A DNA stretch of 64,000 bases from Paratrimastix pyriformis (Eukaryota > Preaxostyla > Paratrimastigidae). Of the stretch, positions 10,168 through 19,900 are shown piece by piece (position 1 is the stretch's first letter; the number at the start of each line of letters is the position of its first letter). The notes below the pieces were generated by a model. The model had not been told where the DNA came from. It saw only the letters and a program-made list of their open reading frames with translations, and searched no databases. The position numbers were made by a program, and so were the translations under genes. The stretch lies in contig JAPMOS010000006.1 of the NCBI GenBank assembly GCA_027972325.1, forward strand, positions 167,001 to 231,000, read 5' to 3'.

Positions 10168-13100
10168 CTGCAGCAGCGGTGGCAGCAGCATCAGCAGGAG
10201 CGCGGCGGCATCAGCACCAGCACCAGCACCAGCACCAGCACCAGCACCAGCACCAGCACCAGCGCCAGCATCAGCATCATCAGGAGCGGCGGGGCAGGAG
10301 CGGCAGGAGGAACAGCGCCGCCAGCAGCGACAGCGGCAAACCCAAAACGCATGGACAGACACCAATCGCAGATAGAATAAGGGCAGAACAGAACCAATAG
10401 GGATGTGTGTGTGTGTGTGTGGGGGTGTGTGTGTGTGTGTGTGTGTGTGTGGCGGTGATGGTGCTGCTGCTGATGGTGGCGATGCTTGGCGCTGTTCATG
10501 GTGGTGTTGATGCTGATGTGATGCATGACGATGGTGGTGGTGGTGGTGGTGATGGTGGTGGTGGTGGTGATGGTAGTGGTGGTGGTGATGGTAGTGGTGG
10601 TGGTGGCGGCAGGGGCGCGGACCCGCTCGGCCTGGGCGGACTTCTCCTGTGTGGCGGCCACGAAGAGAGCTGGCAGCTGGGAGTCGCTCCCCCCCAGGGC
10701 CTGCAGATGCTCCCTGTGGTCCCGACCCGAGGAAGAGGGGGAGGAGGAAGGAGTGGTGAACACGGGCGTCGGGACGATCAGCTCCATGGGGTTGACGCGG
10801 CTCTCAAAAACGCATGCCACACAGACCAGACACACAGACACACAGACACACACAGACACACAGGCACACAAACACACAGACACACAGACACAAACGCACA
10901 TCACATCACCCACCCGCCTTACCCTCCTGTGCCACGTCGCCTGTGTGCCTGACGGACCTGAGCTCATCGCATGCCCGGCGCAGCCCCCGGTTCTCAGCCG
11001 TCAGCCGGTCGCAGTCGGCCTGCAGGGCGCGCAGCTGGCCCGCCAGGTGGTCGCTCCGGTCGCGCTGGGTGCGGGCCGCGTGCTCGTGGAAGGCAGCCCG
11101 CTCGGCGGCCACGGCCGCGGCCTGCTCCGTGTCCCGCTGCTGCTGCGCCCTGCAGGTGGGTGATGATGTGCGTGGGTGAGGGAACAAGGTCATTGCCGCT
11201 GCTGCTGCGTCCTGCAGGTGGGTGATGATGTGTGTGGTGATGATGGTGAGGGAACAGGCGGCACGAAGGTCATTGCCGCTGCTGCTGCGTCCTGCAGGCG
11301 GGGCGGCGGGTGGTGAGTGGTGTGGTGAGTGAGCGGTGAGCAGTGAGCGGTGGTGAGTGGTGTGGTGAGTGGGAAGTCAGCGTGATGCGTCCTCCCGTCC
11401 TCCTCCCGCGGGCTGCGGACCGGGCGCTGAGCTCGTCCCTCCTCTCCCCTCATCCTCCCCGGCCTCACCGTTGGGTGTGTGTGTGTGGCGGGCTGCGGAC
11501 CGGGCGCTGAGCTCGTCCTGGTGGGCCTGGGCGAGGCGCTGCTGCTCGGTGGCCCATTTCTGCTTGTCCTCCTTCCAGATGACCGTCATCAGCTCTGTCG
11601 TGCCGGGGAATGGGGGTGGGGGAGAGCGGGGGGAGGGGATGTCGGGGGATGGTGAATGACTGGCGAGGGATAATCCACGGAAAACATCCCTCCCTGTGGT
11701 GCTGAAGGTGCCGAGAGAGAGAACATGCTGTGTATTTGCGAGGGCGCAGGCGACAAGTTCAAGAAGAAAGGTTACTCGCGCCTTCGCGCCATGCGTTACA
11801 CTCCGGGGGGGGGCCGGGCCAAATGACCCGTATGGTGGCTCCTCCCGATCATGATTGTCGATGGTGACGGGCGGGCAGGGGTGGTGGTGACGAGTGATGT
11901 ACTCTGGCGGATGATGGCGATGCTGGTGGTGGGCGGGGCGGACCGATCTCCTCAGCCCAGTTCTTCTCGAGCTTCTGCCTGTCGGCGTCCCACTGGGCCC
12001 GGGCCTCGTCGAACCGCTGCTGGGCCGTCGTGGCCCCGCTGCTCGCGTCCGCCTGCAGCCGCTGCCAAGACGACGACAGGGAGGGGGTTGCATGAGCACC
12101 ATGATGGGGGGCAGGGAACGGAGAAGACAACCACTTCTGGGTCAAGGCAAACCGGGAATGGATTCTTGCGTGAGCCGACTCACAGCTTCACATATTCGAC
12201 ATAAGGAAAAAAGCAGTTTCGGGCTCTCGGTGGGTGTCAAAAAAAAAGCTGTATCCCATCCTTTGTTCCCAATCGTTCAGCGGGTCTGTCTCGATTAGGC
12301 GTAGGTCCGGGAAGCACTCTATCAAACCGGAGCTCGACCCCCCATTGGAATCGAAGGAGCCGAGACTCAAGGTTCGAATGAAATGATTATTTGTACAAAG
12401 TCAAGGGCCGGGGGGCTGCTGATCAAGTAGGGCATCCCGGCGAAAAGTTATGGGTCGACAAAAAAATCATACAGATGGGCTGCTGCACAAACCTGAAGTT
12501 CGGCCTGGGCCTTCTGGAGTGCCTCCTTGAGCTGTTCGCGCTCGCGTCCCCATCGCTGCTGCACCAAGGTCATCTCTGCCTCATACTGGAGGAAGGCAAA
12601 CGAACAACAACAACAAAACGAGATGTGTCGAATGGTATCGCGATTGTTGAACGCCTACAAACCTTCCGCTGCACCTCGGCCACATCGTTGCGCCGTTGGG
12701 CGTCATTCGACTGGGCAATCGACTGTGGGCATCACAAAAAAAAGGCATAAAAAAGATAAAAATCAAGTTGGGTCCCCAAATGCGGCTCACTCCCCGGGTC
12801 GACCTTGCTCTGGCCCAGCAGGGTCTGGGTTCGACTCTCGGCGGCCGCGGCCCGCTCCTCGGCGGCCCTGAGGCGGCTTTGGAGGGCGGCGTTCTGCTGG
12901 GCGGCGGCCTCGAGGCGCTGGCTGAGCTCATCGACACCCCGGGCCCGCGCCTCGGCAGGGCTCAGCAGCTCCCGCAGCCTGCCGATGGAGGGATGGGGCG
13001 ATGCAAGGACGCGTGGTGGGTGAGCGCTGCCGACTCCGCTCTCTGCCGTCAGGACAGGGGCACAACGTTCAAACGGGTGACCCCCACAACCCGCCACGCC

Positions 13101-15996
13101 GTCCCACAACGCTGCCCCCACTGCAACCAGAAAAGGGTACGGGGGGCGACAGTGTACCGACCTGCTGTTCTCATCGGCCAGGGCGCGCCCCTGGGCCGCG
13201 TGGCGCCGCTCGGCGTCCTCCAGGGCCCGTGCCAGCCGGCCATCGTACTCCGTCCCGGACTGTTGCTGCTGTTGCTGCTGTTGCTGCTGTTGCTGCTGTT
13301 GTTGCTGTTGCTGTTGCTGCTGTTGTTGCTGTTGTTGCTGGTGCTGTTGGGTGCCGCGGGCGGGCGAGGACTGCGGGGTGGGCGGCTGGGGCATGGGGGG
13401 CGGGGTCGTGCGGGCCGTCTGGGCGGGGGGCGGCGGGGCGGGGCGCAGCTCGGGGGTGGGGGTAGTCGGGGCAGGTGAGGGCGCCCGGCTGGTGGGGGCC
13501 GCCTGGCTGGCGCCTGCTGGCGGTGGTGGTGGGGGTGGGGCAGGGAGCGGCGCGAAGGGCGCCGCGGGGCCGCGGGCGATGTCTGAAAAGAAGAAGAAGA
13601 GATGTGTGGAGTCGTGGGTGGGTGAGTAAGTCAGCCGATCGACGATACGTCTGGGCGGGCAATGGTGATGGTGATGATGATGCTGATGATGATGCTGATG
13701 CTGCTGATGTTGATGCTGATGCGCGGGTGGATGGGATGGGAAGGGACGTGATGTGATGTGATGTGATGTGATGGGATGGGATGGACATGAAACGGGGCGA
13801 GGTGTGTGGAGCAAAGGGACGGGGTGTCGGACCGTCTCCAGGAGGCGGTGGGTATTCCCCGCGGTACGGGCCGCCCCCGCCGTGGTGGTGGTGATGCCGG
13901 CCATAGCTGTAGTACGACCGTGCGGGGGTGCGGGATGGCGGATATCGCCGGCGGTGATGCCGGTACCGGTCGGGGGGGTATCCCCCCGGGCTGCTGGGCG
14001 AGGCGGCGTCCTCCCCGGCCGACTCGCCGCCTGAGGGCGAGGCATCGTAGTAGGGAGGGGGCGAGGGCGACCGAGTGTCGTCATCACCCGGGGGAGAGTA
14101 TGGCCGGCTGGCCCCGCGGGGGGTGGAACGGCGGGGGGTCAGCCGGCGGCGGGAGGAGGCCGAGGCGGGGGTGTGGCGGCCGGCCAGGGAGGCCGCCCGG
14201 CGGGGGCGGTGGGGCGTCCGGTGGGCGGCCGCGTGGGCGGCGGCTTGGGAGCGGGAGGGCGAGGGCAGGTCGGGGTCGGGCGCGCCTGGGGTGAGGGTGG
14301 GAGGAGTGATGGGGGTGGGTGAGTCAGGTCTGGCGGGTGAACAAGGCCCAGATGCGTGCGTGCATGAAGGGGGAATGGGGAAGGGAGGGAGGGGAGGAGG
14401 GGGAGGGGAGGGAGGGAGGGAGGAGGGAGGGAGGGAGGGAGGAGGGAGGGAGGAGGGAGGGAGGAGGGAGGGAGGGAGGGGAGGGAGGAGGGAGGAGGAG
14501 GGAGGGAGGAGGGAGGGAGGGAGGGAGGAGGGAGGGGGGGGGTGGGGGATGCATCAACGTGGAGCGGGTGGCTGTGGGGGCGGACCACCCGGGGTTCCCA
14601 TGGGGGGCATCGTCTGGGCGGCCGACACCAGCGAGGCGGCCGTGGGGCTGCCCTGCTGCTGCTGATCGTCGGCCCAGCCCCAGCCGGGGCCTCGGGCGCC
14701 CTGTGGGGGCGGCTCCATGGGGGCGGCGGGTTGCAGAGCGGGGGGCCGCGGCACGGGCGGGCGGGTCGGCCCGGGGGCGGGCCCGGCAGCGGACGGAGAG
14801 ATTGCCGTGATGGCCGCCGCGGGGGCAGGTGCGGGCGATGAAGAGGGGGCGGCGGCGGCAGGGGAGCCGGTCGGGGGCTGAGGCTGTTGGGGTTGCGGTT
14901 GAGGCTGCACGAACGGGGTGGCGAGGGGGGTGGGGAAGGCTGGCGGCTGGTGCTGGGGGGCTGCCGGCGTGCTCGGGGCGAGTCGGGGGGGCGGCCGGGC
15001 GGAGGAGGCGCCGAACGCAGCGGATGATGCTGATGATGCCGGGGGGAGGACGCCAGCCGAGGATGGTGGAGGTGGGGCCGCGAACGGGGGCAGGAAGGAA
15101 GAGCGGCCTCGCTGGGCGGTTGGGGGCGGGGCAGCTGCCATCTCATCGGGGGGGTTGTCGACTGCCAGGGTGGGCGGCGCGCCCACGTGGGGGACGGGGG
15201 ACAGCTGCGAGAGGGGCACCGAGGGGGTCATGGGCACGGGGATGGTGGAACCGCCCGCTTGGGGATAGCCACCCGTGGCGTGCATTCCACCGGGGGCCCA
15301 CAGGCTGTGCAGCGGGGGCGGGGCATGGATGACGGGCGGCGGAGGGAGGGGAGGCAGGGGCAGGGTGGGGAAGGGGCTCCGCATTGTGGGCAGGCTGCTG
15401 CGCCCGGTGGGGGTGGGCGGGGGCCCGGCCGGTGTGGGCGGTGCGAGAGGTGCAGGCGCCGTTGGATTCGGGGTGGTGGTGATGGGTGAGCGAGCGGGGG
15501 CGGCGGGGGGGGGGGCGAGCGTGGGTGCCACCGGGGGAATCGACGGGGTGGCAGCGCCTAGCATCACCAAGGAGGGTGTGAACGAATGCGAGTGGCGGCA
15601 AACAATAGAGACCTGCATCGAGTGCTGCTGCCACCGCAGGTGCGGAGGTGGGTGCCGACGGGGAGACAGAGACAACTGGGACGGTATCGGCGGGGGCAGT
15701 GAGAAAGAGCTGGGCGTCATTGTACAACCCCATTTCGGAAGCCGTCCACTCATCTTGGAGAACACGGCCGTCAAGAGATAATTGGATGGCTAGAGCGAGG
15801 GGGTGTGGGTAGAATGAAAGAGACACCATATGAGACCTGTCGGAGCAAGCCCGGCAACTTTGGAAAGATTGCGCTTGATCTTGGACACTCGGATTTTCGG
15901 GAGGTCGCCGTGTCGGAGAACAATTCGATAAAACTTGCCGTCAATCTGAGAGCACACCGAGAACGACAGATCACCGCCCGTCTTCACAGAAGAGGG
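7685..15996 (-). CDS. Kinesin-14-type motor protein with N-terminal ubiquitin-like fold
   Basis: Minus-strand gene of at least fifteen exons. Order in the protein: ubiquitin-like fold (15,613-15,996), long proline-rich disordered region (about 13,580-15,557), polyglutamine run, interrupted coiled coil (10,614-12,978), then a C-terminal motor (7,685-10,167). The neck reads [14 protein letters not shown], the hallmark junction of C-terminal (minus-end-directed) kinesins. The motor hydrolyses ATP to move on microtubules. The stop is TAA at 7,685-7,687, after a tail rich in proline and arginine. Donors GTCTGT, GTCGGT and GTTCGC match the surface-protein genes. The start is not resolved: the first clear exon (15,837-15,996) has no in-frame ATG and follows a CTACAG acceptor, so a short 5' exon is missing. 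Kinesins with a ubiquitin-like head are not a family I know. Confidence 0.85.
9836..10612. repeat. Simple-repeat clusters in kinesin introns
   Basis: GTG triplets (9,838-9,875), ACCAGC hexamers (about 10,206-10,262), TG dinucleotides (about 10,404-10,452) and GGTGGTGAT repeats (about 10,530-10,605), all between motor and stalk exons. Translated frames over them are artefacts. Confidence 0.85.
11128..11300 (-). repeat. Triplicated acceptor region in a kinesin intron
   Basis: The block containing CCTGCAG and (C/A)CGCAGCAGCAGCGG (minus strand) occurs three times, near 11,128-11,155, 11,195-11,220 and 11,275-11,300. The lowest-coordinate copy is the acceptor of the exon at 10,955-11,149. The others look like duplicated splice-acceptor units. 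Confidence 0.6.
11716..11800 (+). repeat. Dispersed short repeat R1, full copy (kinesin intron)
   Basis: The longest copy: AGAGAGAACATGCTGTGTAT ... GACAAGTTCAAGAAGAAAG ... CGCGCCTTCGCGCCATGCG. It aligns with 393-474 apart from a short internal stretch missing there. Confidence 0.65.
13257..13352 (-). repeat. Polyglutamine run in the kinesin
   Basis: A run of roughly 27 Gln mixing CAG and CAA codons, inside the exon about 13,160-13,580 and after a proline-rich stretch. Codon mixing and the intact flanks ([10 protein letters not shown]) say it is translated. Low-complexity tracts of this kind are usually disordered or self-associating. Confidence 0.85.
13580..15557 (-). other. Kinesin proline-rich disordered region
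   Basis: Large exon about 14,589-15,557 made of Pro, Ala, Ser and Gln, then exon about 13,828-14,290, rich in SP, RR and YY motifs with a five-histidine run ([10 protein letters not shown]). The intron between them (about 14,291-14,588) is mostly a C/T tract on the sense strand. No folded domain is seen. SP/TP sites could be phosphorylated (inference). Confidence 0.65.
14382..14540. repeat. GGGAGGA purine tract (kinesin intron)
   Basis: About 160 bases of GGGA/GGGAGGA repeats on the plus strand, i.e. TCCC/TCCTCCC on the sense strand, upstream of the exon ending at 14,290. Confidence 0.85.
15613..15996 (-). other. Ubiquitin-like domain at the kinesin N-terminus
   Basis: Two exons (15,837-15,996 and 15,613-15,789) joined across a 47-base intron read as a beta-grasp pattern. 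First strands [17 protein letters not shown] lead to a helix [14 protein letters not shown]. The second exon gives [20 protein letters not shown] and [10 protein letters not shown], matching the ubiquitin series of hydrophobic strand, DGxxL, D..T, and final hydrophobic strand. There is no C-terminal di-glycine, so it is a domain rather than a processed modifier. Fold assignment is from pattern only. Confidence 0.55.
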
Positions 15997-16885
15997 CTGT
16001 AGGAAAATGGTTTTCAAGCATTAAAATCGTGTGCGAGTACAAACCGGGGCAGGAACGCCAGCATTGGACATGCTTCACGTTCCTGATTTTGTACAAAATT
16101 AATTTGAACGCCCCTGAATAGTGGATACCTCGTCGGGTACATACGGTTGATGTGCTTGTTTGTTGGCACCCGTTTGTTGCTCCAGTCAGTGCAGAGATTA
16201 TCACAATTGAGAACACAAAGGTTTTTCCAGGCGTTTTAGTTCCGCTTGGTCAGTACTGGGCCGCCAAGGCAGGAGGAGAAGGAAATGGGAAGCGCTTGAG
16301 ACCCACTGCGGGTTTTGAGGACGAGCCTGACGCTGCCGTCGTCCACAGTTCATTGCTATGCAGAGGAGGCCTCGTTGTTGTGCCGCTAATCTGTTGCACA
16401 GCAGGCAGCCGTCTATCGTACTGCCTCCCCCGCTCCCCGGCCACTCGCGGTGGTCCGGCCTGCCGCTCCCGGAGCCGCTGGAGCCGGAGCGTGGGTCTAG
16501 GCCAAGAAGTCGCCCGCGATCCGTTCGGGCTCCCAGCCAGGTGTGCACGAGGGGAGAGAATTCGAACGACAGCGACGCTTTCTGGGTCCGTTGCTCTTCG
16601 ATTCACGTCCAAGCGTTTTCCCAATTCCCAGTCGAGTTCGTGCAGTCTTGGGAGGAAGTAAGTTCGAAATCCCTAAGCCAACTCTTCCAGCCCTCCGACG
16701 ATGTTTTCGGTACGGATGATGTTTTCGGTACGGCCATCATCGTCCAAACTCTCTCGAGGCCCCAAGTCAGGCGTTTTATATTTCTGAACGACTTCTGGCT
16801 TCCGTTTGGCTGTGGCTCAATTCCGGCTTCACGGGCCGTTTCTGGGTTTTTCACCCTCGACCACCGCTCGGAGACGCAGAGTTTG
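15997..16885. other. Divergent intergenic region: kinesin (minus) and gene B (plus)
   Basis: About 890 bases between diverging genes; it must hold the gene B promoter and probably the kinesin promoter and first exon. It contains a direct repeat GATGTTTTCGGTACG (twice, about 16,700-16,732). I see no convincing TATA box. Open frames across 16,150-16,660 lack the exon signatures seen elsewhere. Confidence 0.5.
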
Positions 16886-16973
16886 ATGGTGGTTTCTGCG
16901 TTTCTGGGGTGTTTCTGTGTATTTGGTGTTATTTCCATCGCTTTTCTAGGCGTCCCAGTTCATGGCCTCGTCG
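16886..16973 (+). other. Gene B exon 1: signal peptide
   Basis: 88-base exon with a hydrophobic leader (VFGVISIAFLGVPVHG), ending in phase 1 at a GTTTGT donor. The next exon (17,021-17,064) gives ESDALWAKGWN. Same length and phase as gene A exon 1. Confidence 0.75.
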
Positions 16974-19900
16974 GTTTGTTCTTTGGTTATTCATGTCCCT
17001 ATCCCCATTTTGTTCTGCAGAAAGCGATGCTCTCTGGGCCAAAGGATGGAACAGTTATTATTGGGTTTGTTGCTCACTTGGACAACATCTCAACCTCGCT
17101 TAGATGGGTGATACATCCGGGTCGGGTGGGACCGCGACTCCTTTTCGCGAGGTCGCACTCCCCGAGGGCTGCCGTATCGCCCAGGTGTACACGAACCCCG
17201 CTCCCCGGACTTTTCTTCGTTGTGTCGATGGTCGCCTCTTTGCCGCGGTCTGGTCTTCAGAATTCTCGGTCAACCTCACTCTTGCCATAGGGGTTGAATA
17301 AGGATGGCGCGCTCTGCCTGGGCACCTCTGTTGAGAATTCTCCTTTCACGCAAGTGACCTTACCCGGTGGGACCTTGAAGTCATTAGTCATGGGCTCAGA
17401 GCACACGATCCTGCTCATGGATGGTCTGGATGGCTTCCTCGACCACATCTTCCTCACCCGACGAACTCAGGCTCGTTGTACGGATGTGGGCTCTCGGCCT
17501 ATTATGAAGTTCTGTTCCAGGCACTGACGATAGATCGTGACGTCCCTTTGTGCCGCAATCAGATCTGTGTGTGTGTGTGTGTGTGAGCTCGCTGTCCCTG
17601 CCCCTGCCCTGCCCCTGCCCCCTGCCCCCTGCCCCTGCCCCTGCCCCTGCCCCTGCCCCCTGCCCCTGCCCCCCTGCCCCTGCCCTGCCCTGCCCCTGCC
17701 CCTGCCCCCTGCCCCTGCCCCTGCCCCCTGCCCCTGCCCTGCCCCTGCCCTGCCCCTGCCCCTGCCCCTGCCCCTGCCCCTGCCCCTGCCTGCCCCTGCC
17801 CCTGCCCCTGCCCCTGCCCCTGCCTGCCCCTGCCCCTGCCCCTGCCCCCCTGCCCCCTGCCCCTGCCCCTGCCCCTGCCCCTGCCCCTGCCCCTGCCCCG
17901 CTCCTCCTCATGCTTCGCCCCAGCTCCTGCCCTGCTCCTGCTGCTCCTGCTCCTGGTGAGGAGCGTGGTCGGAGCGTTCGGAGCGTGGTGAGAGCGTGAG
18001 CTGTCCATCCATACACATATGACGGGGTCCTGATTTTCCGTCTTCGGTTGTTGACGTGCTCTTCCCTGAGCGCTTTGCCGTTGACTGACCCTTGCTGGCC
18101 TGGTGGACACTGCTTGATGGCACTGCACGTTCTCTTCTTCCCACCGTTCCTGAGAAGGCATACCGATTCAGTTCTTCATTCAGCCTCGGTTCTTGTGTGT
18201 ACCTTTTGGCGGATGGGGCGGTGGCGGTCTCACATTCCAGTTCGGGGCACTCCTGAAATCTCCTCAGCTCACACCGCGGCAGCTTACGCCAGGGCCGCCC
18301 GGGATTGTGGTCCAAGTGTGCGCCATGGTCGCTTCTCCCTCCCCTCCCACATTCCGACTCACTCCCGTTCAGGACCACGCCACTGTTGTGCTGCTCAGCA
18401 ACGGCGATCTGTACGGGGCGGTCCGTCTCCCATCCTCCACTTCGAGTGAGAATTTTACACCTTGGTCTGCTCTTGTCTTGCAGGGATCGAACGGGGATGG
18501 GCGCCTTGGCCTTGGGGACGCCGTCATCAGCGCCAGCGGCTTCACCAAGATCCCCCTGCCCACGGACCGCACAGCAACAGCAATCGCCTGCGCTGGAGGC
18601 AACCTTGCCGCCATCCTGGATGACGGCTCCCTGGCCACCTGCGGATCGTCCGTTATCGCGTTGGGCCATCTTGCTCACACCCCACTCCAGTGGAGATTAT
18701 AGCGTCCTCGGGGACGGGACAACCACCGATCGCTACACCTTGTCGACGGTCGCCCTGCCGGGCAGACGGAAGGCGGCCTCCCTCCAGATGTCAGGTACGC
18801 TCTTCGTCCGCTCGGTCGATGGTCGGTCAACCCACCTCCCTTCCATGTTTCTGATCGGCTCTTCACACGATCGCAGGCATCATCTCCGGAACCGGGTGGA
18901 ATACCCACGGGTCTGTCCTTTCGGCCTCCGGACCCGCACCCTGTTTCGTTTTGGTGTCTGCCGTCCGAATTGGGGTTTGCAGGCAGCTCGGCCTGGGGAC
19001 CAGCAGTGCCACCAGCCCCATCACCATGCTCACGGACATACCGATTCCACCTGGGGCCACCCCCGCCTGGTTCACCTGCGGGCCCTGCTCTACCTTCGTC
19101 TACACCACCGACGGGCGCCTCCTCGCGGCTGGTGTCTGTTCGGCGGCGCCCCCCACACACACACACAAGATACATTTACGCACACTCACGCACCAGCGCC
19201 GTAATTGCGGTCTCCATTTTCCGATTGACAACTCTTCCATACCACAGTTCGATAGTGGTGGGGGGCTCTTCACCCTGACCACCGGCGACGATCTGCTGGT
19301 GCTGACCGAGAGCGACCTGCTGACCCCGCAACGTGGCCTGCTACGGGGGGTCGCCCCTGGCTGCGGCGGGACGCTGGCTTGGGGCCTGTCTGCCTGCATC
19401 AACCACCTCCACCTCCCCTACCCACATCCCTCCTCCGCCCTCATTCGCAGGGCGGCCCCATCGCCGACCGGTGTTTCGCCCGCCACAGTGTATCCCGGCA
19501 AGGCCGCGACCCTGACCCTGACGGGGGCCCACTTCCGCACCGGGGCCACCGCGGTGGCGGTGGGCGGGCTGCCCTGTGCCAACGTGGTGGTGGTCAATGC
19601 GACCTGCCTGCAGTGCACCACCGACCTCCCGCCGGGCAGCCACGACGTTGTGGTCACCAACACGGACATTGGCCTCAATTCCACCCTGAAAAGTGCCTTC
19701 ACAGGTCTGTCCAACGCACAGCCGCGCCTTTTCTTGACGCCACCCCCGCCCGCTGCGCAGTCGTTTGTTTCGGGGTGTCGAGCCTCAGCGCCACCGTGGG
19801 CAGGCCCGGCGATGTCATCACCGCCACTGGGTGCGGCTTCACGGCCACCTGCCGGTCCGCACCCTGTAGTGGCGGCGGTGTGCGAGTGGGCGGTTGTCGG

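Larger units (their letters stand above)
10614..12978 (-). other. Kinesin coiled-coil stalk
   Basis: Exon blocks rich in E, Q, A, R and L: about 12,798-12,978 ([20 protein letters not shown]), 12,665-12,720, 12,498-12,590 ([19 protein letters not shown]), 11,955-12,065 ([20 protein letters not shown]), 11,488-11,595 ([17 protein letters not shown]), 10,955-11,149 ([28 protein letters not shown]) and 10,614-10,803. The hydrophobic spacing fits a dimerising stalk. The intron 12,066-12,497 holds no recognisable gene. Confidence 0.7.
17021..19387 (+). other. Gene B module 1: seven-bladed RCC1-like propeller
   Basis: Eleven exons: 17,021-17,064; 17,104-17,247; 17,291-17,423; 17,471-17,508; 18,241-18,327; 18,373-18,420; 18,484-18,647; 18,691-18,821; 18,877-18,910; 18,983-19,133; 19,248-19,387. 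Joined across introns, the blade loops read GLNKDGALCLGT, GSNGDGRLGLG, GDYSVLGDGTTTDR and GTGWNTHGQLGLGT, the RCC1 signature. It ends LAWGL. The spliced length of this propeller plus its IPT exons is 1,644 bases (548 codons), open throughout. The joins themselves confirm the exon limits. Confidence 0.88.

Noticed and set aside
16358-17290. Long plus-strand open frame covering the gene B upstream region and first exons
   Set aside because: It reads through the signal exon, intron 1 and the second propeller exon in the wrong frame; the spliced model matches the paralogues.
17589-17902. Long proline/cysteine/alanine-rich open frames in several frames
   Set aside because: They are translations of CCCTGC repeats in an intron, open in more than one frame and on both strands.
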